64,000 nucleotides of DNA from positions 62,001 through 126,000 of the forward strand of contig NZ_FNYE01000002.1 of NCBI RefSeq assembly GCF_900108945.1. Reading direction: 5' to 3'. The stretch comes from Paraburkholderia diazotrophica (GTDB taxonomy: Bacteria > Pseudomonadota > Gammaproteobacteria > Burkholderiales > Burkholderiaceae). Shown here in pieces: positions 28,302-38,327 of the stretch (the first letter of the stretch is position 1; every line of letters begins with the position of its first letter). The notes under the pieces were generated by a model, which was not told where the DNA came from, searched no databases, and saw only the letters and a list, made by a program, of their open reading frames with translations. The position numbers and the translations under genes are program-made.

Positions 28302-28484
28302 TTAGACGAGCGCGGGAAGACCTTCGACCAGCACGACCGCAAACACGACTCCGAGCAGCGCGCCTAACACGCGCAACGTGTTGTGCCTGAACTCGGTTTT
28401 GCAGGGCAGAGCGCCGAGAAAGAGAGCCCCGGCCAGTGCCATCGGGATGACCAGAATGAAATCACCGATCGTGAAATAGTGCAT
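28302..28484 (-). CDS. Small two-helix membrane protein, hypothetical
   Basis: A 60-residue protein starting MHYFTIGDFILVIPMALAG. It has two hydrophobic helices (about 7-22 and 37-56) joined by a short loop with the only cysteine (ALPCKTEFRHN). ATG 28484 is preceded by AGGAGACGAGC, a strong ribosome site, so it is likely translated. I do not recognise the family. It converges with the aldo/keto reductase gene. Confidence 0.68.
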   Translation of the reverse strand: MHYFTIGDFILVIPMALAGALFLGALPCKTEFRHNTLRVLGALLGVVFAVVLVEGLPALV

Positions 28485-28807
28485 GCTCGTCTCCTGTGTC
28501 CCATGCAAGATGGTTCTACTCGTCGGACGCGACTGCATGCGGCGCGCCTGCAACGAGTATAGGCGACGGTGTCGAGGCAATGTGTGGGATGCGGCGCATG
28601 CGCGCTTCTGTCCCCGGTGCGGCAAACCAAAGCGGCGCAAGGCTCGGCGCGCCGCGCATGCGGTCGGTGCATTCCTTTGCGTAGCGGGACTTTCTCTTAC
28701 ACGGGCCTTTCTGAATATGCGTTTTGCCCGTCGAACGGGCGGCGCGGGCTACTATTTTTGTGGTCCATTGGGCCAGTCACGCGCACGGATCGGCTGACGC
28801 GCGCCCG
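28485..28807. other. Intergenic stretch between small membrane protein and MFS gene
   Basis: About 320 bp with no convincing reading frame or hairpin with T-run. It must hold the promoter of the small membrane protein gene. Confidence 0.4.
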
Positions 28808-30079
28808 TCACGCCGTGCCGATGCGTTCGCGTGCGCGCAGGCGAGCCGACGCGAGGATGCCGATCAGCAGCAGTCCGCCGACGAGGGCAGCGACACCCGG
28901 CCACGCGTACGCGGTCCACACGCGCCCGCCATACGATCCGACGATGCTCGACCCGAGGTAGTACGCGAGCAGATAGAGCGCGGCCGCCTGGCCCTTCGCC
29001 TCCTTCGCGATCCGGCCGACCCAGCCGCTTGCGACGGCATGTCCGGCGAAGAAGCCGAACGTCACGCAGGCGATGCCGCACGCAATCAGCGTGAGCGATT
29101 GCGTCGTGGTCAGCAGCAGGCCGCACAGCATGACGACGATGCTGCCCGTCAGCACGCGTCCGCGTCCGAAGCTGTCGGCCATGCGGCCCGACCATGGCGA
29201 CGCGACGACGCCCGTCAGATACACGACGAAGATGCCGCCGATGGCAGTCTGGCTCAGATGGAACGGCGCGGCGAGCAGCCGGTAGCCGATGTAGTTGTAA
29301 AGCGTGACGAAGCTGCCCATCAGCGCGAACGCCATCAGGAACAGCAGCGGCAGGCCGGGACGCCGCAAATGCTTCAGCAGCGCCGCGCGACGGTGCGAGA
29401 AGCCGAGGCCGCGGCGCGGCACAAAATGGCGCGACGGCGGCAGCAGCGAGCGGAACGCGAGCATCGACAGAATGCCGAGCACGCCGATCGTGCCGATCGC
29501 GACGCGCCATGAGAACAGATCGGCGACGACGCCCGTGATCACGCGCCCCGCCATCCCGCCGATCGCCGTGCCGCCGACATAAAGGCCCATCGCGAGACCG
29601 AGGCCGTCGGGGTGCACTTCCTCTGCGAGATAGGCCATCGCGACGGCGGGCACACCGCCGAGCGCCAGCCCTTCGAGCGTGCGCAACAGCAGCAGCGCAT
29701 GCCATTGAGGCGTGAAGGCGACGGCGAGCGTCAGCAGCGACGACGCGGTGAGCGAAGCCGTCATCAGCCGGTGACGGCTCCATCCTTCCGACACGAAGCC
29801 GGCGACGAAGACCGCGAGCGCGAGCGCCGCCGTCGTCAGCGACAGCGAAAGACTGCTCTGCGCGGGGCTGACATCGAACGACGTGGAGAACGCGGGCAAG
29901 AGCGGCTGCACGCAGTAGAGCAGCGAGAACGTCGCGTAGCCAGCGAACAGCAGCGCGAGGCTCGCGCGCCAGTACGCGCGCGTGCCGCGTTCGAGATACG
30001 GCACACCGTTGGCAGAGGAAGAGGACGAAGCAGAAGAGGATGAAGCAGCGGGCCGACTGGGGTCCGACGATGCGGTCAC
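28808..30079 (-). CDS. MFS transporter
   Basis: A 423-residue 12-helix major facilitator. After a Ser-rich N-terminus the first helix begins WRASLALLFAGYATFSLLYC. GFVSEGWSRHRL occupies the inter-helix 2-3 loop, and the segment RTLEGLALGGVPAVAMAYLAEEV resembles YnfM-type and arabinose-efflux-like carriers. No ATG precedes the first helix; GTG 30079 with GGGAG 8 nt upstream is the best start. It is 142 bp downstream of the efflux-operon outer membrane factor on the same strand, so may be co-transcribed. The substrate is unknown. Confidence 0.82.
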   Translation of the reverse strand: MTASSDPSRPAASSSSASSSSSANGVPYLERGTRAYWRASLALLFAGYATFSLLYCVQPLLPAFSTSFDVSPAQSSLSLSLTTAALALAVFVAGFVSEGWSRHRLMTASLTASSLLTLAVAFTPQWHALLLLRTLEGLALGGVPAVAMAYLAEEVHPDGLGLAMGLYVGGTAIGGMAGRVITGVVADLFSWRVAIGTIGVLGILSMLAFRSLLPPSRHFVPRRGLGFSHRRAALLKHLRRPGLPLLFLMAFALMGSFVTLYNYIGYRLLAAPFHLSQTAIGGIFVVYLTGVVASPWSGRMADSFGRGRVLTGSIVVMLCGLLLTTTQSLTLIACGIACVTFGFFAGHAVASGWVGRIAKEAKGQAAALYLLAYYLGSSIVGSYGGRVWTAYAWPGVAALVGGLLLIGILASARLRARERIGTA

Positions 30080-30221
30080 AACAAAGCTCCCGGAAACGAT
30101 GGCAAACGACGCGGAGAACACGCAGAGCACGCGCTGAAGCGCGTGCAAAGGCTCAACGATACGCTGATTGAGCAGTCGGCGTCTTCGAGTCGGGCCGTCT
30201 GATTCAGGTCTTGAACGCGCG

Positions 30222-31730
30222 TCAGCTGGGCGCCGCGTCGTGTGCATCCGGCGCGCTCGCGGGCTGGCGGGCGGCATCGGGATGCGTGAGCTGCTCGTCG
30301 GTGGGCAGCGCCGACGCGTCCCAGCCGCCGCCGAGCGCCTTCACCAGCGCGACGCTTGCGGCCATCCGGCGGCGCGCGATCGAGACGGCATTGCGTTCGT
30401 TGGTGAGCGCTGTCGTCTGCGCGACGACGACGTCGAGATACGTGATCGCGCCGTTCTTGTAGCGGTTCGTGACGATCGCGAGCGAGCGCTGCGCCGCCGC
30501 GACGGCATCGTCCTGTGCCTGCGCTTCCTGTTCGAGCACCCGCAGCGCGGCGATGTTGTCCTCGACCTGGCCGAATGCCGTGAGCACCGTTTGCCGATAC
30601 TGTGCGACGCCTTCGTCGTAGTCCGCCTGCGCTTGAGCCTTTTGCGCGGCGCGCGCGCCGAAGTCGAGCAGCGTGCCCGCGAGTGTCGGCCCGAGCGACC
30701 AGAAGCGGCTCGGCGCAAGCAGCCACTGGCTGAAATTGGTCGCCTCCAGTCCGCCCGTCACCGACAGGATCAGGTTCGGAAAATACGCCGCCGTCGCCAC
30801 GCCGATCTGCGCATTCAGATCGACGACATGCCGCTCGGCGGCGGCGATGTCGGGCCGCCGCTCGAGCAGCGCCGACGGCACGCCGACGGGCGCGATCACG
30901 GGCACGGCGACGAGCGGCGCGACGGGCAGCGAGAACGTCGATGGCGTCTGTCCGATCAGAATCGCGATCGCGTGTTCGAGCTGCGCGCGCTGCACGCCGA
31001 GATCGATCGACTGCGCCTGCGTCGTGCGCAATTGCGTTTGCGCCTGGGCGACGTCGGCATCGGTAGCGATGCCGCCTTTGTAGCGGTTCTGCGTGAGTTC
31101 GACGGCTTCCTTGTACGCGGAGATCGTGTCGTCGAGCAGTTGCCGCTCGCGGTCGATGCCGCGCAGTTCGAAGTAATCGGTGGCGAGTTCGGCCTGCATC
31201 GACAGCAGCGCGCTTTGCGCATCGGCGGCGCTGGCCTGCGCGCTCGCCTTCGCGCCTTCGACGCTGCGCGACACGCGGCCCCATAGATCGGGCTCCCACG
31301 TTGCGTCCGCGCCGACGACCCAGTCGTCGAGCGTCTTGCCCGCCGACGACTTGAACTTCACGTTCTCCGACGAGCGCGCGCGTGAATAGCCGCCGCTCGC
31401 GGTGACGACGGGGAAGAACTGCGAGCGGAACTGCGCAACCTGCGCGCGCGCCGCGCGAAAGCGCGCCTGTGCGGCCTGCACGTTCTGGTTCGCGCTCGCG
31501 ACCTGCTGTTCGAGCGCGTTCAGCGCGGAATCGTCGTAGACCTCCCACCAGGCGCTGCGTATCTGCGTATCGGCGGGCTGTGCGTTCTTCCAGCCGCTGC
31601 CTTCGAGTTCCTTGTACGTGGCGGCCGTCGCGGCGGCGGGCCGCTTGTAGTCGGGGCCGACCGTGCACGCGGCGACGAGGCTCGCGCCTGCAAGCAAGAA
31701 AACTGTTGAACGAAGACGGATGCGCCGCAT
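30222..31730 (-). CDS. RND efflux outer membrane factor lipoprotein (OprM/NodT family)
   Basis: A 502-residue TolC-like outer-membrane channel. The N-terminus is a lipoprotein signal with lipobox LVAAC (Cys at about 22), followed by TVGPDYKRP, the invariant start of mature NodT-family channels. Two repeated coiled-coil halves (QQVASANQNVQAAQARFRAA and a later counterpart) form the periplasmic tunnel. It begins 2 bp after the adaptor stop and ends the RND-adaptor-channel operon. The last 30 residues are an Ala/Pro/Asp tail. Confidence 0.93.
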   Translation of the reverse strand: MRRIRLRSTVFLLAGASLVAACTVGPDYKRPAAATAATYKELEGSGWKNAQPADTQIRSAWWEVYDDSALNALEQQVASANQNVQAAQARFRAARAQVAQFRSQFFPVVTASGGYSRARSSENVKFKSSAGKTLDDWVVGADATWEPDLWGRVSRSVEGAKASAQASAADAQSALLSMQAELATDYFELRGIDRERQLLDDTISAYKEAVELTQNRYKGGIATDADVAQAQTQLRTTQAQSIDLGVQRAQLEHAIAILIGQTPSTFSLPVAPLVAVPVIAPVGVPSALLERRPDIAAAERHVVDLNAQIGVATAAYFPNLILSVTGGLEATNFSQWLLAPSRFWSLGPTLAGTLLDFGARAAQKAQAQADYDEGVAQYRQTVLTAFGQVEDNIAALRVLEQEAQAQDDAVAAAQRSLAIVTNRYKNGAITYLDVVVAQTTALTNERNAVSIARRRMAASVALVKALGGGWDASALPTDEQLTHPDAARQPASAPDAHDAAPS

Positions 31731-31732
31731 GT

Positions 31733-33016
31733 TTATTCCTGCGCCTTCGTCGTCTGCTCGCCTGCGCCTGAACTGTCGGCTGCACCGGAAGCACCTGATG
31801 CACCTGACGTAGCCGCAGCGCCACTCGCCTTCGGATGCACGACGCGCACCGATGCGCCATCGACGATCGAATCCTGCGGATTCAGGATCACCAGTTCGTC
31901 GCCCTTTAGACCCGATGCGACGGCGACGCGCGTGCCGTAGTCGGTGCCGAGCGCGACCCTGACGAGCTTCACGTGCTGTTGCGCGTCGACGGTCGCGACT
32001 TTCACGCCGTCGGGGCGAAACAGAAACGCGTTGCCTGGCAGCGTGAACGGCGCGGCCTGTACGCTCAGCGCGAAATGGACCTGCGCATATGCGCCCGGCA
32101 GCAGATCGCCGCTGCTGTTTTCGACGTCCACTTCGACGAGCATCGTGCGCTGCTGCGGATCGACGGCGCCCGACGCGCGCGCGACCGTGCCGGGATAGTG
32201 CTTCGACGGCGCTTCCGTCAGCGTCAGATACGCGGTCTGCCGCGCCTTCACTTCCTGCGCGTAGCCCTGCGGCACGTTAACGTAGACGCGCAGCCTGTCC
32301 GCCTGCGCGACATGGAACAGCTCCTTCGCCGGACCGCCCGCGCTGCCCGCGTCGATCAGCGCGCCGACGTCGACGTTGCGCGCCGTCACGATGCCGTCGA
32401 AAGGCGCGAAGACCTTCTGGAACGACTGCGTTTTTTCGAGCCGCGCGACGTTGAAGCGGGCGGCATCGAGCGTGCCTTTCTTCGCGAGCATATCGCCGAC
32501 CTTTTCGTCGGTTTCCTGCTTCGAGACGGAATTGCTTTTCAGCATCTCCGTCCAGCGCTCGGCGGTGCTTTTCGCGAGTGCGTAATTCGCTTCTGCGTTA
32601 GCGAGATCGGCGCGCGCGGCCTTCAGCTGATCGTCGACTTCGGGCGTGTCGATTTCCGCGAGCAGTTGACCCGCTTTCACGCGCGCGCCGATATCGGCGT
32701 ACCACTTCTTCAGATAGCCGTTGGTGCGCGCGTAGATCGGCGTGTCGAGAAACGCCTGCACGTTGCCGGGCAGCACGAGATCGAGCGCCGCCGTCGACTT
32801 CTGCGGCTGCACGACTTCGACGCTCAGTTGCGCGGCATGCTGTGCGTCGCGTTCGAGCGCGGCCTGCGCGTCGTGTCGCGACCAGATGCCCTGCGCCGCG
32901 AGCGCAAGCACGACGATGGCCGCGCCTGCCGCGATCCAGCGTGAGCGTTTCGATGAGCCGCGCGTGCGTTCCCCGTGCGGCGCGGACTCATCAGGACGTT
33001 TCCCTTCCATCGGCAC
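31733..33016 (-). CDS. RND efflux periplasmic adaptor (membrane fusion protein)
   Basis: A 427-residue HlyD/AcrA-type adaptor. A single N-terminal membrane anchor (WIAAGAAIVVLALAAQGIW, about 27-45), the lipoyl half-motif GYLKKWYADIGARVKAGQLL, a coiled-coil hairpin (about 130-190) and beta-barrel APFDGIVTARNVDVGALI are seen in order. The C-terminal 35 residues are Ala/Ser/Gly-rich and probably disordered. It is 44 bp from the pump and 2 bp from the channel gene. A Met two codons in (33010) is an equal start choice. Confidence 0.92.
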   Translation of the reverse strand: MPMEGKRPDESAPHGERTRGSSKRSRWIAAGAAIVVLALAAQGIWSRHDAQAALERDAQHAAQLSVEVVQPQKSTAALDLVLPGNVQAFLDTPIYARTNGYLKKWYADIGARVKAGQLLAEIDTPEVDDQLKAARADLANAEANYALAKSTAERWTEMLKSNSVSKQETDEKVGDMLAKKGTLDAARFNVARLEKTQSFQKVFAPFDGIVTARNVDVGALIDAGSAGGPAKELFHVAQADRLRVYVNVPQGYAQEVKARQTAYLTLTEAPSKHYPGTVARASGAVDPQQRTMLVEVDVENSSGDLLPGAYAQVHFALSVQAAPFTLPGNAFLFRPDGVKVATVDAQQHVKLVRVALGTDYGTRVAVASGLKGDELVILNPQDSIVDGASVRVVHPKASGAAATSGASGASGAADSSGAGEQTTKAQE

Positions 33017-33060
33017 TCCAGATCCTGTGCTTGTGCATCGTTGTTATGACTGCGTCCGCA

Positions 33061-36000
33061 TCACTGCGGTCGGTGGATGACGTGCGCGGCCGCGCGAGCG
33101 CGCCGGTCCGACAGCCGTCGATAGATCATCGAAAACACCACGGGCACGAACACGAGCGTCGCGACCGTGCCGATGGCGAGGCCGCCGATCACCGCGCGCC
33201 CGAGCGGCGCATTCTGCTCGCCGCCTTCGCCGAGGCCGATCGCCATCGGCACCATGCCGATCACCATCGCGAGCGCCGTCATCAGCACGGGGCGAAAGCG
33301 GGTGAAGCCCGCTTCGATTGCGGCGCGCGTCGCGTCACCGTGTTCGAGCAGACGCTCGCGCGCAAAGCTGACGACGAGAATCGAGTTAGCCGTCGCGATG
33401 CCGATACACATGATCGCGCCCGTCAACGAGGGAATCGACAGCGTGGTGTGCGTGAGGAACAGCATCCATACGATGCCCGCCAGTGCGCCCGGCAAGCCCG
33501 TGACGATGATGAACGGATCGAGCCACGACTGGAAATTCACGACGATCAGCAGATACACGAGCACGATCGCGAAGATCAGGCCCGCAAACAGGCCGGAGAA
33601 CGAATCGTTCATCGTCTGCACCTGGCCGCGCAGTTCGATCGTCGAGCCCTTCGGCAATTGCGCCTTGGTTTCGGCGATCGCTTTCTTGATGTCGTCGGAA
33701 ACCGCGCCGAGATCGCGGCCATCGGCGGTGCCGTAGATGTCGATCGTGGTCTGCGCGTTGTGGTGCGTGAGCACGGCGTTGCCCGACGTGCGCTGCATCG
33801 TCGACAGCGCGCCGAGAATGTTCGTGTGGCCGTTCGCGTTCAGCGGAATGTTGGCGAGCGATTGCAGCGAATCCATCGTGTATTGCGGCGCTTCCGTGAT
33901 CACGTTGTAGCTCACGCCGTTGCGCGGATTGAGCCAGAACGTCGGCGTCGTCTGCTGGCTGCCGGACAGCGTGATCAGCAGATTGCTCGCGATGTCGCGT
34001 TGCGAGAAGCCCGCCTGTTGCGCGCGCGTGCGGTCGATGTCGACGAAGATGCGCGGCAGGTCCGAGGGCTGTTGAATGCGCGCGTCGGCGAGTCCGGGGA
34101 TGGCGCGCAGCTTGTCGAGCAGCATCGCGGCGAACGCGCGATTGCCCTGGACGTCGCGCCCGATGATCTGAATGTCGATCGGCGACGGCATGCCGAAGTT
34201 CAATGTCTGACTGACGATATCGGCGGGCAGAAACGCGAACTGCACGCCGGGGAATTCGTCGGTGAGCGTGCGGCGCAGTTTGCGCACGTAGCCGGCCGTC
34301 GGATGATGATCCGGGTTCAGGCTGATCAGCACGTCGGCATCCGATGTGCCGATCGTGCCCGTGTTGCTGTACGACAGGTTGATACCCGATACGGGCAGGC
34401 CGATGTTGTCGATGATCGAATGCAGTTCGCCGGGCGGAATGAGCTGGCGGATGCGCGTGTCGACGCGATCCGTGACCACGGCCGTTTCCTCGACGCGCAT
34501 GCCCGTTTTCGCCCGCAGATGCAGCGCGATCGCGCCGGCATCGACGGAGGGGAAGAAGTCGCGGCCAAGGAACGGCATCAGCAAAAGAGACAGGCCGCAG
34601 CACAACAGAAAGACCGTCACGAAGAGGCCGGGCCGCGCGACGCGCGCAACGAGAAAGTCGCGATAGCGCTCGCGCACGTTCGCAAAGCCGCGCTCGAACG
34701 CGAGGTGAATGTGCATGAACGGATTGCGCGTCCGGCCTGAATGATGGAAGTCGGCGGGCCGGTGGTGATAGCGCAGCAGATATTTCGCGAGCGTCGGCAC
34801 GAGCGTGCGCGAGAAGAAGTACGACGCGAGCATCGCGAACACAACGGCTTCCGCGAGCGGGATGAACAGGTAGTGCGCGACGCCCGTCAGCAGAAACATC
34901 GGCACGAACACGATGCAGATCGACAGCGTGGACACGAGCGTCGGAATCGCAATCTGATGCGCGCCGTCGAGAATCGCCTGCTCGAGGTTCTTGCCCTGTT
35001 CGAGCTGATGACTGATGTTCTCGATTGCAACGGTCGCGTCGTCGACGAGAATACCGACGGCCAGCGCGAGCCCGCCGAGCGTCATGATGTTGATCGTCTC
35101 GCCGAGCGCGGAGAGCGCGATGATCGACGTGATCATCGACAGCGGAATCGACACGGCGATGATCAGCGTTGCGCGCCAGTTGCCAAGGAACAGCAGGATC
35201 ATCAGACCCGTCAGGCACGCGGCGATCAGCGCTTCGCGCAGCACGCCCTGTACCGATGCGCGCACGAACAGCGACTGATCCGCGACGGGGTCGATGTTCA
35301 GCGACTCGGGCACGAGATTGCGCAGCGCCGGCATCATGTTCTTGATGCGATCGACGATTTCGAGCGTCGACGTGTTGCCGCTCTTGTTGATCGTCAGCAG
35401 CGACGCGCGCTGGCCGTTCACGCGCACGATGTTCGTCTGCGGCTGATAACCGTCGCGCACATGCGCGACATCGCGGATATAGATGGTGCCGTTGGGCCCC
35501 GACTTGATCGGGATGTTGTTCAGGCCGGCGAGCGAATCCGGGCTCGAATTCATCTGCACCGAGTATTCGGTCGAGCCGATTTTCGCGGTGCCCGTCGGCA
35601 CGATCAGGTTCTGCGCGGTGATCGAGTTCACGACGTCCATCGGCGACAGGTTGCGCTCCTGAAGCTTGCGCGAATCGATGTCGACCATGATCTGCCGCTG
35701 CTTGCCGCCATAAGGCAACGGCGCCGACGCGCCCGGCACCGTTGCGAGCTGCGTCTTCAGGAAGTTGTTACCGTAGTCGAACAGCTCTTGCTCGGTGAGC
35801 GATGGCGACGACAGCGAGAGCCGCAGAATCGGTACCGTCGATGCGTTGTAGCGCAAGATGAATGGCGGCGTGATGCCGGGCGGCAGGGAACGCAATTGCG
35901 ATTGCGACAGTGCGGTGACCTGAGCAAGCGCTTCGCTGATGTTCGCGTGCGGCTGGAAGAAGATCTTGACGACGGCAATGCCGTTAAGCGAAGTCGATTC

Positions 36001-36243
36001 GACGTGCTCGATATCGTTCACCGCGACGGAGAGCCCGCGCTCGTAGTTCAACACGATGCGCCGTTCCATCTCGTCGGCGGGCAGGCCGTTGTATGTCCAG
36101 ATGACGGACAGCACCGGGATGTCGATGTTCGGGAAGATATCGGTAGGCGTGCGCAGGATCGTCAACGGGCCGATGATCAGCAGCAACAGCGCGAGGACGA
36201 CGAACGTGTAGGGGCGCCGCAGCGCGAGACGAACGATCCACAT
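33061..36243 (-). CDS. RND multidrug efflux pump (HAE-1/MdtB-like)
   Basis: A 1060-residue inner-membrane proton antiporter with 12 predicted helices in two repeats. N-terminal RRPYTFVVLALLLLIIGPL and the first large periplasmic loop are followed by helix 4 LAVGILVDDATVAIENI, carrying the adjacent aspartates of the proton relay. The second half has PSLTGAIMCIGIATANSILV. The operon order pump-adaptor-channel is seen in several Burkholderia efflux loci. No local regulator is adjacent, so control is likely from elsewhere. The substrate range cannot be read from sequence. Confidence 0.93.
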   Translation of the reverse strand: MWIVRLALRRPYTFVVLALLLLIIGPLTILRTPTDIFPNIDIPVLSVIWTYNGLPADEMERRIVLNYERGLSVAVNDIEHVESTSLNGIAVVKIFFQPHANISEALAQVTALSQSQLRSLPPGITPPFILRYNASTVPILRLSLSSPSLTEQELFDYGNNFLKTQLATVPGASAPLPYGGKQRQIMVDIDSRKLQERNLSPMDVVNSITAQNLIVPTGTAKIGSTEYSVQMNSSPDSLAGLNNIPIKSGPNGTIYIRDVAHVRDGYQPQTNIVRVNGQRASLLTINKSGNTSTLEIVDRIKNMMPALRNLVPESLNIDPVADQSLFVRASVQGVLREALIAACLTGLMILLFLGNWRATLIIAVSIPLSMITSIIALSALGETINIMTLGGLALAVGILVDDATVAIENISHQLEQGKNLEQAILDGAHQIAIPTLVSTLSICIVFVPMFLLTGVAHYLFIPLAEAVVFAMLASYFFSRTLVPTLAKYLLRYHHRPADFHHSGRTRNPFMHIHLAFERGFANVRERYRDFLVARVARPGLFVTVFLLCCGLSLLLMPFLGRDFFPSVDAGAIALHLRAKTGMRVEETAVVTDRVDTRIRQLIPPGELHSIIDNIGLPVSGINLSYSNTGTIGTSDADVLISLNPDHHPTAGYVRKLRRTLTDEFPGVQFAFLPADIVSQTLNFGMPSPIDIQIIGRDVQGNRAFAAMLLDKLRAIPGLADARIQQPSDLPRIFVDIDRTRAQQAGFSQRDIASNLLITLSGSQQTTPTFWLNPRNGVSYNVITEAPQYTMDSLQSLANIPLNANGHTNILGALSTMQRTSGNAVLTHHNAQTTIDIYGTADGRDLGAVSDDIKKAIAETKAQLPKGSTIELRGQVQTMNDSFSGLFAGLIFAIVLVYLLIVVNFQSWLDPFIIVTGLPGALAGIVWMLFLTHTTLSIPSLTGAIMCIGIATANSILVVSFARERLLEHGDATRAAIEAGFTRFRPVLMTALAMVIGMVPMAIGLGEGGEQNAPLGRAVIGGLAIGTVATLVFVPVVFSMIYRRLSDRRARAAAHVIHRPQ

Positions 36244-36670
36244 GAAGGTGCGGTCCGGTGAGGGCGGGGAGCGGCTGCTTCTGGTGGCAGCGAGCGTTGC
36301 GCGAACGGCAGTCCGGCCGGGCGTGCGCGACCGGAATATAACGCGTATCGTAGCTTACATCGACATTTTTGAGACGCGTGTGCGGCGCGGTTTATGATGA
36401 CCCTGTTACGAGAGGTTACAGTCAGGGTTTCGTAAGTCGAATTGACCGAACGGCGGCCTCGCGAGGCGTTAGTTTTTACTTTGCCAAAGTGCCCAAACAG
36501 GCAACAATGGCCTCCGGTCCGCATCAGGGTGTCCGATGCGAGGACCGTAGGAGCGCTTCGTTTTTCGAATCAGGTGCGCGTGCAACCTTTCGCATGTTGC
36601 GGCGTTTTTATCAGCACATTGACCGGCGCAGTCTCGAACAAGCCGGCAATTGGGAGGACGGGGAAATATC
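36244..36670. other. Intergenic region before the efflux operon and the small conserved gene
   Basis: A 427-bp divergent region. On the minus side TATATT (about 36340-36335) is a candidate -10 for the efflux operon, without a convincing -35. On the plus side CCCTG...CAGGG flanks GTTAC-GAGAG-GTTAC (about 36401-36427), a possible small hairpin. No gene was seen. Confidence 0.4.
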
Positions 36671-36883
36671 ATGCAAGTCGGTTCTATTGTTCGATCCGTG
36701 CATATCGCCGTGCCACAAGGCGCGCGCGGAATCGTGATGCGCATCCTGGGCGACATGGCGATGGTGGCGTGGTACGCCGGCGAGCCCGGAACGTCGAAGC
36801 AACTGAACACGGAACCCTTTTTCCTCGAGGATCTGATCGATACGGGCGAATTCGTCCGCCCTGCAGGCGCGCAGATACATTGA
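36671..36883 (+). CDS. Small conserved hypothetical protein
   Basis: A 70-residue soluble protein, MQVGSIVRSVHIAVPQGARG..., with a compact beta-rich look (IVMRILGDMAMVAWYAGEPG) and an acidic C-terminal half (FFLEDLIDTGEFV). ATG 36671 has GGAGGACGGGGAAATATC before it. An upstream in-frame Met adds seven residues but has no better ribosome site. I do not recognise a domain. It lies 131 bp before the srkA kinase gene on the same strand; an SH3-like fold is only a guess. Confidence 0.65.
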   Translation: MQVGSIVRSVHIAVPQGARGIVMRILGDMAMVAWYAGEPGTSKQLNTEPFFLEDLIDTGEFVRPAGAQIH

Positions 36884-37013
36884 TCGCGGACGACTGACCC
36901 ACGACTTTTCGTTTAGCGATGTGCGCCCGCGCCGGGCGTATGGCACGGCGCCAGTCGCGCTCGTGCCTGTCCTGGCGCTCGTTTTTGCGCGCGGCACGGC
37001 GCACAATGCGGGC

Positions 37014-38036
37014 ATGATCGAAGACACTCCATTTCCGCAGGACGGCCAGGCCGTCCCCTTCGCCCGGCTCACGCCGGAAGTCGTGCTCGACGCGCTCGAC
37101 AGCGTGCTCGATACCGTCGGCGTGCGCACCGACGGGCGCATGCTGCCGCTCAACAGTTACGAGAATCGCGTCTATCAGGTGGGCGTCGAAGACGGGCCGC
37201 CTGTCGTCGCGAAGTTCTACCGTCCCGAGCGCTGGACCGACGAAGCGATTCTCGAAGAACACGCGTTCGTCGCCGAACTGGCTGCGCGTGAAATTCCCGC
37301 CGTGCCCGCGCGCACATTCGATGGCCGCACGCTGCACGCGTTCGACGGTTTTCGCTTCTCCGTCTTCGAACGACGCGGCGGCCGTGCGCCCGAGCTCGAT
37401 CGCAAAGACACGCTCGAATGGCTGGGCCGCTTTATCGGGCGCATTCACGCCGTCGGTCAAACGGTGGACTATGAGGCGCGTCCTGTGCTCGACATTCACA
37501 CCTTTGGTTACGAGCCGCGCGAGTATCTGCTCGCGCAAGGCTTCGTTCCCGCCGATGTGCGCGTCGCGTGGGAAGCGGCTGCGAACCTGGCGCTGGAGGG
37601 CGTCGAGCGCGCATTTGAAGCGGCGGGCGACGTGCGGCGCATCCGCATGCACGGCGATTGCCATCCGAGCAACGTGTTGTGGACGGACGCCGGCCCGCAT
37701 TTCGTCGATTTCGACGATAGCCGGATGGGCCCCGCCATTCAGGATATATGGCTGCTGCTGCCGGGCGAACGAAAAGAAGCGTCGCGCGCGCTCACCGATC
37801 TGCTCGCGGGCTACGAAGACTTCTGCGAATTCGATCAGCGAGAGCTCCATCTGATCGAAGCGTTGCGGACGTTGAGGCTGATTCACTACTCGGCGTGGCT
37901 TGCGCGCCGTTGGGACGATCCCGCGTTTCCTGTCGCGTTTCCGTGGTTCAACACGCAGCGCTATTGGGAGGACCGCATTCTCGAATTGCGCGAGCAGATC
38001 GGCGCGATGCAGGAAGGGCCGCTCTGGCCCGTGTGA
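37014..38036 (+). CDS. srkA: Stress response kinase SrkA (YihE/RdoA)
   Basis: A 340-residue choline-kinase-fold Ser/Thr protein kinase related to E. coli YihE, linked there to Cpx and protection from programmed death. LNSYENRVYQVGVED (nucleotide loop), VVAKFYRPERW (lysine), HGDCHPSNVLW (catalytic HGD...N) and HFVDFDDSRMGPAIQD (DFDD metal motif) are in the right order. ATG 37014 (MIEDTPF) is preferred; a longer frame from 36921 overlaps non-conserved sequence. The E. coli gene is paired with dsbA, but no dsbA is here. Confidence 0.9.
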   Translation: MIEDTPFPQDGQAVPFARLTPEVVLDALDSVLDTVGVRTDGRMLPLNSYENRVYQVGVEDGPPVVAKFYRPERWTDEAILEEHAFVAELAAREIPAVPARTFDGRTLHAFDGFRFSVFERRGGRAPELDRKDTLEWLGRFIGRIHAVGQTVDYEARPVLDIHTFGYEPREYLLAQGFVPADVRVAWEAAANLALEGVERAFEAAGDVRRIRMHGDCHPSNVLWTDAGPHFVDFDDSRMGPAIQDIWLLLPGERKEASRALTDLLAGYEDFCEFDQRELHLIEALRTLRLIHYSAWLARRWDDPAFPVAFPWFNTQRYWEDRILELREQIGAMQEGPLWPV

Positions 38037-38056
38037 CTCGCGCGTAATCCACGCGA

Positions 38057-38095
38057 TTGAGAAAAACGCCTTTCTATGTAATGATAGTCATTCTC
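38057..38095 (+). promoter_or_regulatory. Promoter with overlapping Fur box
   Basis: TTGAGA (38057-38062), 17 bp, AATGAT (38080-38085). The 19-bp element TGTAATGATAGTCATTCTC (38077-38095) matches the Fur consensus GATAATGATAATCATTATC at 15 of 19 positions and covers the -10. It is expected to repress the downstream PepSY-type gene when iron is sufficient. The leader would be about 230 nt. Confidence 0.7.
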
Positions 38096-38327
38096 ATCGG
38101 AAAGGCGTCGCCAGCTTTTTGTCATCTTTCTCCTCGGTGGTCGCCAGCCAGCCTTTCGATGGTCGCCCTGCTTCGTCCCGCGCATTGGCTGCCGCCGTCT
38201 GACGGACGGTGAGCGCATGCGCGCCGGGCATCCGTCTTTCCCGTCCGTCCGGAACGACACTTCCCGTTTTCACTAGACCGCGTTGCCCCATGCCGGCGAC
38301 GCACGACCCGTTTTCCCAGGAGCCGAC

